A stretch of 64,000 bases of DNA from Vreelandella halophila. GTDB lineage: Bacteria; Pseudomonadota; Gammaproteobacteria; Pseudomonadales; Oleiphilaceae. Positions 9,058-17,663 of this stretch are shown one piece after another; the stretch's first letter is position 1, and each line of letters opens with the position of its first letter. The stretch lies in contig NZ_WMEX01000010.1 of the NCBI RefSeq assembly GCF_009856365.1, positions 19,572 to 83,571 of the forward strand. The letters run 5' to 3'. A program made the position numbers and the translations under genes. Under the pieces are notes generated by a model, which saw nothing but the letters and a program-made list of their open reading frames with translations, did no database searches and was not told the origin of the DNA.

Positions 9058-9348
9058 CAAACAAGAAAAAGCGCCCAACAAAAACAAGAACGCGCACTCA
9101 CAAGGCAGCAGCCCAACAACAAGAACAAGCTGCCCCAAGGGCTCAAAAACAATAATGAATGCCCTTCGAACTGAGTGTTTTGGCAGCCGAGCTTTTTAGC
9201 GGCCATTCCGCTCTCTGTTGCAAAAACGTTCCGTTCGTCGAAAACAGTCGAGCGCCGATAACAAGAACAACAATGCACGCCGAATAACAATAAAAACACT
9301 GTCAGACTGAATCCTGTTTCGGGGCTGCCTTCGGGCGGCCCCGTTTTG
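9058..9348 (+). ncRNA. CrcZ-like small RNA (Hfq/Crc decoy)
   Basis: An approximately 290-base RNA predicted from the sigma-54 promoter at 9032 and the terminator at 9321. It carries at least six A-rich AAnAAnAA-type motifs, the sites where Hfq with Crc binds in Pseudomonas: near 9059, 9078, 9114, 9145, 9259 and 9282. The 9145 motif lies in the loop of a hairpin (AAGGGC 9137-9142 with GCCCTT 9161-9166). Position between cbrB and pcnB is exactly that of Pseudomonas crcZ. The length is shorter than the roughly 400-base Pseudomonas RNA. Expected role: rising under CbrAB activation to titrate Hfq/Crc and relieve catabolite repression. No covariance search was possible here. Confidence 0.8.
9321..9347 (+). 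terminator. Rho-independent terminator of the CrcZ-like RNA
   Basis: GGGGCTGCC (9321-9329), the very stable loop TTCG, and GGCGGCCCC (9334-9342) form a 9-bp stem with one G-U pair, followed by GTTTT. It ends the RNA about 80 bases before pcnB, so pcnB needs its own promoter or readthrough. Confidence 0.88.
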
Positions 9349-9430
9349 ATTCCGCCCTCCGGACTCGCGCCAGCCCGCTTGAATCGTTACACTCGCGCTT
9401 TCGGGTCAGACAGAATCAGCAAGAGACTCC

Positions 9431-10792
9431 ATGGCGAGACGTTTTCTGGAACGGGTACAGAACTGGCTGAGCCAGCTCGGCGGGCAGAACGGGACCGCTC
9501 CCCATGAACCCCGCATCATTTCGCGCGACGAACACAACATCTCACGCCAGAACATCAGCGAGTCCGCGAAGAAGGTGCTGCACCGGCTGAATCGCTCCGG
9601 GCACGAAGCCTATCTGGTCGGTGGCGGTGTGCGTGACCTGCTCCTTGACGGTCACCCCAAGGACTTCGACATCGCGACCAGCGCCACCCCCGAGCAGGTG
9701 CACGAGCTGTTCCGCAACTCGCGCCTGATCGGCCGGCGCTTCAAGCTGGTCCATGTGCTTTTCGGGCGCGAGGTCATTGAAGTGACCACCTTCCGCGGCT
9801 CGCCCAAGGACGCGGATAACGACCCACACATGGATGTGAACGACCAGGGCCGGCTGCTGCGCGACAACGTCTACGGCACCCGCGAAGAGGACGCGCTCCG
9901 GCGCGACTTCACGGTCAACGCGCTCTATTACGACATCCGGGATTTCACCGTCCACGACTACGCCGGCGGCGTGAAGGACCTGCACAACCGCCAGCTGCGG
10001 CTGATCGGTGACCCGGTCACACGCTACCAGGAAGACCCCGTGCGCATGCTCCGGGCGGTGCGTTTCGCCGCCAAGCTGGACTTCACCATCGCCGAGGATA
10101 CCGCCCAGCCGATCCGTGAGATGAGTTACCTGCTGGAGGACATCCCGCCGGCCCGGCTGTTCGAGGAAGTGCTCAAGCTCTTCACCGCCGGCCAGGGTGA
10201 GACCACCTACGGCATGCTGAAGCGCTTTGACCTGTTCGCACCCCTGTTCCCGGAATCCGCCAGGGCCATCGCCGAGGGCGAGCCGGACGGCGTGATCCGG
10301 GAAGCACTGGCCAGCACCGATCGCCGGGTCCGCCAGAACAAACCCATAACCCCCTATTTCCTGTATGCGGCACTGCTCTGGCCGGCTCTGCAGCAGGCCT
10401 GGCGCCAGGAGGAGGCGGAAACCGACCAGCCGCCCTACCAGGCACTGCAGCAGGCGGCCGGCGAGACCATCCAGAACCAGACCCAGGCCACCGCCATCCC
10501 CAAGCGCTTCAGTACCCCGATGCGCGAGATCTGGGAGCTGCAGCTGCGGCTGGACAAGCGCAGCGGCAAGCGCGCGGACCGACTGCTGGAGCACCCCCGC
10601 TTCCGGGCTGCCTATGACTTCCTGCTGGTACGCGAGGCCGCCGGCGAGGACACCCAGGGCCTGGGCGCCTGGTGGACGGAATACCAGGATGCCGATGCCG
10701 ACCGGCGCCGTGAAATGCTCCGCGCCCTGGGAGGCGGGGGCAAGAAACGCAGCGGCCGTAAGCGCCGCAAGCCCGCACGGAACAACTCATGA
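9431..10792 (+). CDS. pcnB: Poly(A) polymerase I
   Basis: Adds poly(A) tails to RNA 3' ends, marking them for decay. 453 residues, the family's usual size. The class II nucleotidyltransferase core is clear: EAYLVGGGVRDLLLDGHPKD followed by DFDIATSATPEQV (metal-binding aspartates), then the RNA-binding block FTVNALYYDIRDFTVHDYAGG and RLIGDPVTRYQEDPVRMLRA. The tail is basic (KKRSGRKRRK), typical of PcnB rather than CCA-adding enzymes; a separate cca gene lies at 28307. Ends in ATGA overlap with folK. Confidence 0.95.
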   Translation: MARRFLERVQNWLSQLGGQNGTAPHEPRIISRDEHNISRQNISESAKKVLHRLNRSGHEAYLVGGGVRDLLLDGHPKDFDIATSATPEQVHELFRNSRLIGRRFKLVHVLFGREVIEVTTFRGSPKDADNDPHMDVNDQGRLLRDNVYGTREEDALRRDFTVNALYYDIRDFTVHDYAGGVKDLHNRQLRLIGDPVTRYQEDPVRMLRAVRFAAKLDFTIAEDTAQPIREMSYLLEDIPPARLFEEVLKLFTAGQGETTYGMLKRFDLFAPLFPESARAIAEGEPDGVIREALASTDRRVRQNKPITPYFLYAALLWPALQQAWRQEEAETDQPPYQALQQAAGETIQNQTQATAIPKRFSTPMREIWELQLRLDKRSGKRADRLLEHPRFRAAYDFLLVREAAGEDTQGLGAWWTEYQDADADRRREMLRALGGGGKKRSGRKRRKPARNNS

Positions 10793-11277
10793 GCGTGACC
10801 GCCTGGATCGGCCTTGGCAGCAACCTGGACAGTCCCCTGCAGCAGCTGCACCTGGCTCTGGAAGCACTTCACCAGCTGCCGGAGACCACCCTGGCGGATG
10901 CGTCGCCCATCTACCGCAGCAGCCCCGTTGGCCCATCAGACCAGCCGGACTTCCTCAACATGGCGGCCAGGCTCGACACCGACCTGGACGCCACCACACT
11001 GCTGAAGCAGCTGCTGCGCATCGAGGACGCGCAGGGCCGGACCCGCACCCGCGTATGGGGCCCCAGGGTGCTGGACCTCGACCTGCTGCTCTATGGCCGC
11101 GAGACCATCACGCAGCCCGAGCTCACCGTCCCCCACCCGGAAATTCCCAACCGGGATTTCGTGCTGCGCCCACTGCTGGACCTGGACCCGGACCTGAGCC
11201 TGCCCGATGGGCGACGCATCGACGACCTGCTCCGCGAATGCCCGGATAACGGCCTGACGCCCGTCACGCTTGCCTGA
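10789..11277 (+). CDS. folK: FolK, hydroxymethyldihydropterin pyrophosphokinase
   Basis: Transfers pyrophosphate from ATP to 6-hydroxymethyl-7,8-dihydropterin in folate synthesis. 162 residues with the full family signature: WIGLGSNLDSP at the start, the ATP-binding segment RTRTRVWGPRVLDLDLLLYG (two catalytic Asp in LDLDL), and PHPEIPNRDFVLRPL. The gene is coupled to pcnB by overlap and followed by panB, as in Pseudomonas. Compare the divergent second copy at 14669; this is the canonical one. Confidence 0.95.
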   Translation: MSVTAWIGLGSNLDSPLQQLHLALEALHQLPETTLADASPIYRSSPVGPSDQPDFLNMAARLDTDLDATTLLKQLLRIEDAQGRTRTRVWGPRVLDLDLLLYGRETITQPELTVPHPEIPNRDFVLRPLLDLDPDLSLPDGRRIDDLLRECPDNGLTPVTLA

Positions 11278-11330
11278 ACACAGAGCCCGCTTTACCCTTG
11301 GCAGGATCCAAACGGAATCGGGAGCCGCTC

Positions 11331-12125
11331 ATGAGCACCACCATCCAGTCGCTGCGGGACTACCGCGAGAAAGGGCAGAAGTTCAGCTGCCTGACCGCCT
11401 ATGACGCCACCTTTGCGGGCCTGCTCAGCGACTGCGGCATTGACGTGCAGCTGGTGGGCGATTCGCTGGGCATGGTGCTCCAGGGCCGCGAGAGTACTGT
11501 GCCCGTGAGCATGGAGGACATGGTCTACCACACCGAATGCGTTGCCAGGGCCCAGCCCGAATCGCTGGTCATGACGGACCTGCCCTTCATGAGCTACGCC
11601 ACCACCGGGCAATGCCTGCACAACGCCGCCCGCCTTATGCAGGCCGGGGCCCAGATGGTGAAGATCGAGGGCACGGACTGGATGGCCGAAAGCGTGCGCC
11701 AGCTGACCGAGCGCGGCGTGCCCGTCTGTGCCCACCTCGGCCTGACGCCCCAGTTCATCAACAAGCTGGGCGGTTACCGCGTCCAGGGCAAAGGGGCTGA
11801 AGCGGCTGAACGCATGGTCGCCCATGCCCGCCGCCTGGTCGAGGCCGGGGCGGACGTGATTCTGCTTGAGTGCGTCACGTCCTCACTGGGAACCCGCATC
11901 ACCCGCGAGGTGGGCGTGCCGGTGATCGGCATTGGCGCCGGCCCCGATACCGATGGCCAGGTACTGGTCCTGCAGGACATTCTCGGCATCAGCCGTGGCC
12001 ATAAGCCCCGGTTCGTGAAAGACTTCCTGCAGGAGGGCGGCTCCGTGGAGGGCGCCGTACGCGCCTACGATCAGGCCGTCAAGAACGGCGAATTCCCCGA
12101 CAGCAAACACAGTTTCAGCGGATGA
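11331..12125 (+). CDS. panB: PanB, ketopantoate hydroxymethyltransferase
   Basis: First committed enzyme of pantothenate synthesis: 5,10-methylene-THF plus 2-ketoisovalerate to ketopantoate. 264 residues. Typical blocks: KFSCLTAYDATFAGLLSDCG, QLVGDSLGMVLQGRE (metal-binding Asp), VKIEGTDWM, and CAHLGLTPQFINKLGGYRVQ. I prefer the ATG at 11331 (preceded by GGGAG) to an in-frame start at 11298 because it gives the normal MSTTIQSLR end. Overlaps panC by ATGA. Confidence 0.96.
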   Translation: MSTTIQSLRDYREKGQKFSCLTAYDATFAGLLSDCGIDVQLVGDSLGMVLQGRESTVPVSMEDMVYHTECVARAQPESLVMTDLPFMSYATTGQCLHNAARLMQAGAQMVKIEGTDWMAESVRQLTERGVPVCAHLGLTPQFINKLGGYRVQGKGAEAAERMVAHARRLVEAGADVILLECVTSSLGTRITREVGVPVIGIGAGPDTDGQVLVLQDILGISRGHKPRFVKDFLQEGGSVEGAVRAYDQAVKNGEFPDSKHSFSG

Positions 12126-12979
12126 AAACCGTCCATACCGTCTCCGATCTCAGATCCGAACTCAGAGCCCACCGGGACGCCGGGGCACGCATCGCGCTGG
12201 TGCCCACCATGGGCAACCTGCACCCCGGCCATCTGGCCCTGGTCGAGGAAGCCCGCCAGCAGGCGGACATTGTGGTCACCAGCATCTTCGTGAACCCGCT
12301 GCAGTTCGGGCCCAACGAGGATCTCGACAGCTACCCGCGCACGCTCGCGGAGGACCAGGAAAAGCTTGAGTCCCGGGGCAACGACCTGGTGTTCGCCCCC
12401 AGCGTACGCGAGGTCTACCCCAACGGCATCGAGTACCACACCCACATCACCGTGCCGGTGATCACGGAGCTGCACTGCGGGGCCAGTCGCCCCGGGCACT
12501 TCACCGGCGTCGCGACCGTGGTCACACTGCTGTTCAACATGGTCCAGCCGGATCTGGCGGTTTTCGGTGAGAAGGACTTCCAGCAGCTGGCCGTCATCCG
12601 CAAGCTCACGCGCGACCTGTGCCTGCCCATGGAGATTATGGGCGCGCCCACCTACCGTGAATCGGACGGGCTGGCCATGAGTTCACGCAACAACTACCTC
12701 AGTGAACGTGATCGTGAGCGGGCAGTGCGCCTGTACCAGATGCTGTGCTGGGCGCGGAACGCCATCCAGGAGGGTCGCCGCGATTACAGCACCCTCTCGG
12801 ATGAGGCCATCCGGACGCTCGACAGCGAAGGCTTTCATCCGGACTACTTCAACATCGTCAACACCGACACTCTGGAGCCGGCAAACCACGAGGACACCCG
12901 GATCACCATTCTCGCTGCCGCCTGGCTGGGGCAGACACGGCTGATCGACAACCTCAGCCTGACCCTCGATAACAACTGA
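12122..12979 (+). CDS. panC: PanC, pantoate-beta-alanine ligase
   Basis: ATP-dependent condensation of pantoate and beta-alanine to pantothenate. 285 residues. The nucleotidyltransferase HIGH-type motif is in LVPTMGNLHPGHLALVEEA, followed by SIFVNPLQFGPNEDLDSYPR, VFGEKDFQQLAVIRKL, and the KMSKS-like SDGLAMSSRNNYL. It is coupled to panB, so the pair makes pantothenate given beta-alanine; no panD is present in the window. Confidence 0.96.
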   Translation: MKTVHTVSDLRSELRAHRDAGARIALVPTMGNLHPGHLALVEEARQQADIVVTSIFVNPLQFGPNEDLDSYPRTLAEDQEKLESRGNDLVFAPSVREVYPNGIEYHTHITVPVITELHCGASRPGHFTGVATVVTLLFNMVQPDLAVFGEKDFQQLAVIRKLTRDLCLPMEIMGAPTYRESDGLAMSSRNNYLSERDRERAVRLYQMLCWARNAIQEGRRDYSTLSDEAIRTLDSEGFHPDYFNIVNTDTLEPANHEDTRITILAAAWLGQTRLIDNLSLTLDNN

Positions 12980-13000
12980 ATCGCTCAGGGAGACGAGCCA

Positions 13001-14683
13001 GTGACCGAGCAACAATCCCTGCCACCACTCACGGAAACGCCCGAGTGGTCCGCGCTGATGAATCACCGGGCACAGCTGGAAGGCCTGCCCCTGAAGGATC
13101 TCTTCCAACAGGACGCTCAGCGCTACCCACGCATGACGCTCGAGGCCGCCGGCCTCATCCTGGATTACTCCCGCAACCGCGTAACCGACCAGACCCTCGG
13201 TCTGCTGGCAGACCTGGCCCGGGGGCGTGGTCTGCCGGAACGGGTGAACGCGCTGTTCCGTGGCGAACAACTCAACACCACGGAAAAGCGGCCCGCCCTT
13301 CACACCGCACTGCGTCAACCACAGGACCAGCCGGTCCAGGTGGACGGAGAGAACATCATGCCCGCCATCCAGGCGACCCTGGAGCGCATGGAGGTCTTCA
13401 CCAACGCCGTCCGCAGCGGCGAGTGGCGAGGCATGAACGGCGACACCATCACGGACGTGGTCAGCATCGGCATCGGCGGCTCCTATCTGGGGCCGCTGAC
13501 GGCAACAGAAGCCCTGACGCCCTTCCAGTCCGAACATCCACGCTGCCACTACGTCGCCAATGTGGACGGCAGCGACATCCGGGAGGCCCTGGCCGGACTC
13601 AACCCCGCGACCACCCTGTTCCTGGTCCAGTCCAAGTCTTTCACCACCCAGGAAACCCTAGCCAACGCCCGCGTGGCACGCCAATGGTTCCTGGACGGCG
13701 GCGGCACCGAAACCACCGTCCAGCACCATTTCGCCGCCGTTACCGCCAATGCGGACCGTGCCCGGGATTTCGGCATCGCCGGGGACAGCATCTTCCCCAT
13801 GTGGGACTGGGTCGGCGGGCGCTATTCCCTGTGGTCGGCCATTGGCCTGCCGGTTGCCCTGGCCGTGGGCATGCCGCGATTCCGGGAGCTTCTGGCCGGC
13901 GCCCATGCCATGGATCAACACTTCCAGCAGGCGCCACCGGAACAGAACATGCCCATGCTCATGGGACTGATGGGGCTGTGGTATATGCACGGCTTCGGCG
14001 CGGAATCCCAGGCCGTTATCCCCTACGACCACTACCTGCGCCACCTTCCGGAGCACCTCCAGCAGCTGGACATGGAGAGCAACGGCAAGAGCGTATGCCT
14101 GGACGGCAGCCCGGTCAGCCACCACACCGGCCCCGTCATCTGGGGCGGCCCCGGGGTCAACGGCCAGCATGCCTACCACCAGCTGCTGCACCAGGGCACG
14201 CGGCTGGTGCCGGTGGATTTCATCCTGCCACTGACCAGCCACAACCCCGTGGATGGCCATCACGCCATGCTGGCGGCCAACTGCCTCGCCCAGGCCCGCG
14301 CCCTCATGCTCGGGCGCACGGAACAGGAAGTGCGCGCAGCGATGATCGCGGAAGGTATGGCGGAAGACGAGGCCCAGCGCCTGGCACCCCATCGGGCCAT
14401 CCCCGGCAACCGCCCCAGTAACCTGCTCACCATGGAGCGGCTGGAACCGGCCACGCTGGGCGCACTGATTGCACTGTACGAACACCGGACCTTTGTCCAG
14501 GCAGCCATCTGGCGTATCAATCCGTTTGATCAGTGGGGGGTTGAACTGGGGAAGGAAATCGGTGGGCAGATCCTGCCCGCCCTGAACGGTGAGCCAGAGA
14601 CCGACATGACGTTCGACAGCGCTACTGCCGGCCAGATTGCCCGTTTCCGGGCGGCACAGGGCAGCGCTTCAGGTTCGCGGTGA
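13001..14683 (+). CDS. pgi: Glucose-6-phosphate isomerase
   Basis: Interconverts glucose-6-phosphate and fructose-6-phosphate. 560 residues. The start is GTG, 21 bases after panC, with AGGGAGA upstream. Family signatures: VSIGIGGSYLGPLTATEAL, FLVQSKSFTTQETLANA (phosphate-binding), VGGRYSLWSAIGLP, MESNGKSV, and the C-terminal block INPFDQWGVELGKE with the catalytic lysine. It runs into convergent gene 14669-15181, with 15 bases of overlap. Confidence 0.96.
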   Translation: MTEQQSLPPLTETPEWSALMNHRAQLEGLPLKDLFQQDAQRYPRMTLEAAGLILDYSRNRVTDQTLGLLADLARGRGLPERVNALFRGEQLNTTEKRPALHTALRQPQDQPVQVDGENIMPAIQATLERMEVFTNAVRSGEWRGMNGDTITDVVSIGIGGSYLGPLTATEALTPFQSEHPRCHYVANVDGSDIREALAGLNPATTLFLVQSKSFTTQETLANARVARQWFLDGGGTETTVQHHFAAVTANADRARDFGIAGDSIFPMWDWVGGRYSLWSAIGLPVALAVGMPRFRELLAGAHAMDQHFQQAPPEQNMPMLMGLMGLWYMHGFGAESQAVIPYDHYLRHLPEHLQQLDMESNGKSVCLDGSPVSHHTGPVIWGGPGVNGQHAYHQLLHQGTRLVPVDFILPLTSHNPVDGHHAMLAANCLAQARALMLGRTEQEVRAAMIAEGMAEDEAQRLAPHRAIPGNRPSNLLTMERLEPATLGALIALYEHRTFVQAAIWRINPFDQWGVELGKEIGGQILPALNGEPETDMTFDSATAGQIARFRAAQGSASGSR

Positions 14684-15181
14684 GATCCGCCGGCCCTGCC
14701 AGTGGAAATCGATGGGCCAGAGGCGCTGGTCTCGCTCGTAGGACTGCCACAGGTCCGCGTAGCGCTCCCCGCTGACCGGATGCCGTTCATCCGGCGCAAT
14801 CTCGGCCAGGGGCTGCAGCACAAAGGCGTTACTCAGGATTTCGGAGCGGGGAAGCTCCACGCCATCAATGGTACCCACCAGAGCGCCATAGGTAAGCACA
14901 TCCAGATCCAGGGTCCGGGAGCTGAAGCGGGGCCGGTTGCGCTCCCGGCCATTGTCATCCTCGACCTGCTTGAGCCATTCCGCCAGCGGCCCCACGGGTT
15001 CGTCGGTGTTCAGGGCAACCACGAGGTTCAGGAAGTTCTCACCCTCAAAGCCCACTGCCTCGCTCTCATAGACAGAGGAGATGGCCAGCTCGCCGAAGCG
15101 GGCTGAAAGGGCATCCAGCGCGGCGCGGACGTTCACCACGGTGTTCTGGTTGGAGCCGATACTGATGTAGACCCGATTCAT
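14669..15181 (-). CDS. Second FolK-like protein (HPPK paralogue)
   Basis: 170-residue member of the HPPK fold, read from the ATG at 15181. It keeps the start motif VYISIGSNQN and the two-Asp segment SRTLDLDVLTYG. In place of the canonical RxWGPR it has RFSSR, and the usual PHP before FVL is replaced by PRSEILSNAFVL. It overlaps folB by 4 bases and is read after it. It could be a specialised or weakened pyrophosphokinase, or act on another pterin; I cannot decide from sequence. The canonical folK is at 10789. Confidence 0.85.
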   Translation of the reverse strand: MNRVYISIGSNQNTVVNVRAALDALSARFGELAISSVYESEAVGFEGENFLNLVVALNTDEPVGPLAEWLKQVEDDNGRERNRPRFSSRTLDLDVLTYGALVGTIDGVELPRSEILSNAFVLQPLAEIAPDERHPVSGERYADLWQSYERDQRLWPIDFHWQGRRISPRT

Positions 15182-15534
15182 TCACCTTCTCCCCGTTCCA
15201 CCACCACGCCCACGGCCTCAGCCCCGGGAACGGCGCCGGGCTTGCGCAGCACAATACGCCGATAGCCGACGCCGAAATCATCCGCAAGCATGGCCGCGAG
15301 CCGCTCCGCCGCCGTTTCGAGCAGGCGGAACCGCCCTTCCCTGAGGCACTGCGCCACGGCTTCAGACACCGCTGCGTAGTCCAGTGCCAGTGTCAGGTCG
15401 TCCCCGGCGGCCGGCGCGCGATTATCCCAGCGGAGCTCCAGATCCACAAGCAGACGCTGGGTCACCGCCCGCTCCCAGTCCAGGACGCCGATCACAGCGT
15501 CAACGGCCAGCCGCTCAATGAAAACGCTATCCAT
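15178..15534 (-). CDS. folB: FolB, dihydroneopterin aldolase
   Basis: Converts dihydroneopterin to hydroxymethyldihydropterin and glycolaldehyde. 118 residues, the normal length. Blocks: DSVFIERLAVDAVIGVLDWER (N-terminal strand and acidic loop), QRLLVDLELRWD, LALDYAAVSEAVAQ, and FRLLETAAERLA with the active-site Glu, followed by VLRKPGAVPGAEAVGVVVER. It precedes the second FolK-like gene on the same strand, placing two successive folate steps in one unit, and is divergent from plsY. Confidence 0.95.
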   Translation of the reverse strand: MDSVFIERLAVDAVIGVLDWERAVTQRLLVDLELRWDNRAPAAGDDLTLALDYAAVSEAVAQCLREGRFRLLETAAERLAAMLADDFGVGYRRIVLRKPGAVPGAEAVGVVVERGEGE

Positions 15535-15591
15535 TCCAACTCCCGGGTTGATCCATTATCCTGAAGGCCCGATTACGGTTCAGGGCCTTCG

Positions 15592-16173
15592 ATGGAACTG
15601 CTGTTCGCACTCTTGCTTTGTGCACTGGGCTACCTCAGTGGCTCGATCCTGTTCGCGCCCCTGGTCTGCCAGCTGCTCAATGCACCGCCGCCCCACCTCT
15701 ATGGCTCCCGAAATCCCGGCGCCACCAATGTGTACCGGATTGCCGGCCCGGGGCCGGCCGGGCTCACGCTGCTGGGCGACGCCCTCAAGGGCTGGGCCCC
15801 GGTTACCCTGGCCCAGTACCTGGACGTCAGCCCCGCTACCCAGGCGGCGGTTGCCCTGGCCGCTATAGCCGGGCACATGCTGCCGGCGTTTTCGCGCTTC
15901 CGGGGCGGCAAGGGCGTTGCCACCACCCTTGGGACAGGGCTGGCGCTGGCCGCCGGCACCATTCTCGCCATGGCGCTCATCTGGCTGCTTGTCTTCCGGC
16001 AGTGGCGCATCGCCTCACTGGCGTCCATCATCGCCGCCGGCAGCGGTCCGATTATCGCGTTCCTGCTCAACCCTCCCCATACCGGGCTCTTCCTCATCAT
16101 TGCCCTGGTGTTGTTCGTCCGTCACCGGGACAACCTGGTCCGCCTGGCACAGGGCAGCGAACACCACCTCTGA
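15592..16173 (+). CDS. plsY: PlsY, acyl-phosphate:glycerol-3-phosphate acyltransferase
   Basis: Membrane acyltransferase making lysophosphatidic acid from acyl-phosphate. 193 residues, strongly hydrophobic with about five membrane spans. The three family motifs are visible: GSILFAPLV...GSRNPGATNVYR (motif 1), GDALKGWAPV (motif 2 region) and GHMLPAFSRFRGGKGVATTLG (motif 3). Divergent from folB and convergent with tsaD, with 3 bases between stops. Confidence 0.94.
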   Translation: MELLFALLLCALGYLSGSILFAPLVCQLLNAPPPHLYGSRNPGATNVYRIAGPGPAGLTLLGDALKGWAPVTLAQYLDVSPATQAAVALAAIAGHMLPAFSRFRGGKGVATTLGTGLALAAGTILAMALIWLLVFRQWRIASLASIIAAGSGPIIAFLLNPPHTGLFLIIALVLFVRHRDNLVRLAQGSEHHL

Positions 16174-16176
16174 GGA

Positions 16177-17238
16177 TCATGCCGTCTGGCGCAGCCCCTC
16201 GAGGCGGACTTCCTCCAGCCCGGGCAGTTCGGTCAGGGGCCAACGCGGAACGGCCAGCATCTCAGTGCCATCCCGCTGCCCCGCAACCAGCCGCTCATGG
16301 CCGGCGTAGGCGATCATCGCACCGTTGTCCGTGCAGAAGTCCAGGCGCGGGAAGAACAGTTCCGCCTGATGGCTTTTCTCAAGCGCTGTCAGCCGCTCCC
16401 GCAGCGCCCGGTTGGCACCGACACCACCCGCCACCACCAGACGCCGCACTCCAGTCTGCTCCATAGCCCGGCGACATTTGATCGCCAGCGTATCCACCAC
16501 GGCCTGCTCGAAAGCCAGGGCTATATCCGCACGCAGGGTCTCATCCGCACCGTCCGGGCCCGCTTCGTCACGCAGCGTGTTGCGGGTGTAGGTCTTGAGG
16601 CCACTGAAACTGAAATCCAGGCCGGGCTTGCTGGTCATCGGCCGCGGAAAGCGGAAGCGCCCCGGCGTCCCCGAAAGCGCCATCTTTGCCACTGCCGGCC
16701 CACCCGGGTAGCCCAGCCCCAGCATGCGCGCCGCCTTGTCGAACGCCTCGCCGGCTGCATCGTCCACTGACTCGCCCAGAAGCTCGTAACGCCCGAGCGC
16801 CTCGACCTTCACAAGCTGGGTATGCCCACCGGAGACCAGCAGGGCTATAAAGGGGAACGCCGGCGCCCGCTCCTCCAGCATGGGGGCCAGCAGGTGCCCC
16901 TCCATGTGATGGACGCCAAGCACCGGCACATCCAGCCCGCGAGCCAGGCCATGCGCAAAAGTGCTGCCCACCAGCAGCGCACCGATCAGCCCCGGGCCCG
17001 CCGTGTAGGCAATGGCATCAATGCCCTCCCGGCCACAGCCGGCCTCATCAAGGACGCGCTCACACAGCGGCAGCAACCGACGGATGTGATCGCGGGACGC
17101 CAATTCCGGCACCACGCCACCGTAGGCGGCATGCGCCGCCACCTGGCTGTGCAGGGCGTGGGCAATCAGGCCATCGTCGCCGTCGTAGAGGGCAATGCCG
17201 GTTTCGTCGCAGGAGGTTTCTATACCGAGTACGCGCAT
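16177..17238 (-). CDS. tsaD: TsaD, tRNA threonylcarbamoyl transferase subunit
   Basis: Catalytic subunit transferring threonylcarbamoyl to A37 of ANN-decoding tRNAs. 353 residues. ASKHA fold signatures: [19 protein letters not shown] at the N-terminus, [12 protein letters not shown] with the two metal-binding histidines near 110-115, [10 protein letters not shown], and [15 protein letters not shown] toward the end. The ATG at 17238 gives the standard end; an upstream reading from 17289 would add 17 unlikely residues. Divergent from rpsU, the usual gammaproteobacterial arrangement. Confidence 0.96.
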   Translation of the reverse strand: MRVLGIETSCDETGIALYDGDDGLIAHALHSQVAAHAAYGGVVPELASRDHIRRLLPLCERVLDEAGCGREGIDAIAYTAGPGLIGALLVGSTFAHGLARGLDVPVLGVHHMEGHLLAPMLEERAPAFPFIALLVSGGHTQLVKVEALGRYELLGESVDDAAGEAFDKAARMLGLGYPGGPAVAKMALSGTPGRFRFPRPMTSKPGLDFSFSGLKTYTRNTLRDEAGPDGADETLRADIALAFEQAVVDTLAIKCRRAMEQTGVRRLVVAGGVGANRALRERLTALEKSHQAELFFPRLDFCTDNGAMIAYAGHERLVAGQRDGTEMLAVPRWPLTELPGLEEVRLEGLRQTA

Positions 17239-17396
17239 GATCACCGCTTCCTGAAGAACGGGGCATAGTGTACCAGAGCGGAAAGCCACACCCTCTCTTT
17301 ACAGTAGCGGATCGAATGCGTAGACTTGCGGATCCTGAAAAGGCAGTGCCTTTAGAGCATCAATCTGACAACGGATTTTAAGGTAGGTGATTTCGC

Positions 17397-17612
17397 ATGC
17401 CCGCTGTGAAAGTGAGAGATAACGAACCGTTTGACGTGGCGCTTCGCCGCTTCAAGCGCTCCTGTGAAAAAGCGGGGGTTCTTTCGGAAGTGCGTCGTCG
17501 TGAGCACTATGAGAAGCCCACCGAGGTGCGCAAGCGCAAGCGAGCCGCAGCGGTGAAGCGTCATCTCAAGAAACTGCAGCGTGAACAGAAGCGTTTCGAA
17601 CGCTATTACTGA
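17397..17612 (+). CDS. rpsU: Ribosomal protein bS21
   Basis: 71-residue small-subunit protein, very basic. [20 protein letters not shown] and the tail [20 protein letters not shown] identify it without doubt. AAGGTAGGTG upstream is the ribosome-binding region. It opens the macromolecular synthesis operon rpsU-dnaG-rpoD. The 158 bases back to tsaD must hold divergent promoters, but I found no strong consensus pair. Confidence 0.98.
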   Translation: MPAVKVRDNEPFDVALRRFKRSCEKAGVLSEVRRREHYEKPTEVRKRKRAAAVKRHLKKLQREQKRFERYY

Positions 17613-17620
17613 TCACCCGG

Positions 17621-17641
17621 ACGCCCGCCTCGCGCGGGCGT
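17621..17641 (+). terminator. rpsU-dnaG intergenic hairpin (attenuator)
   Basis: ACGCCCGC (17621-17628), a 5-base loop and GCGGGCGT (17634-17641), a perfect 8-bp stem followed by TCCTGCTTT. E. coli has a partial terminator and processing site in the same place that lowers dnaG relative to rpsU. The T-run is short, so partial readthrough is expected. Confidence 0.65.
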
Positions 17642-17663
17642 TCCTGCTTTGGGGCCCGGAAGC

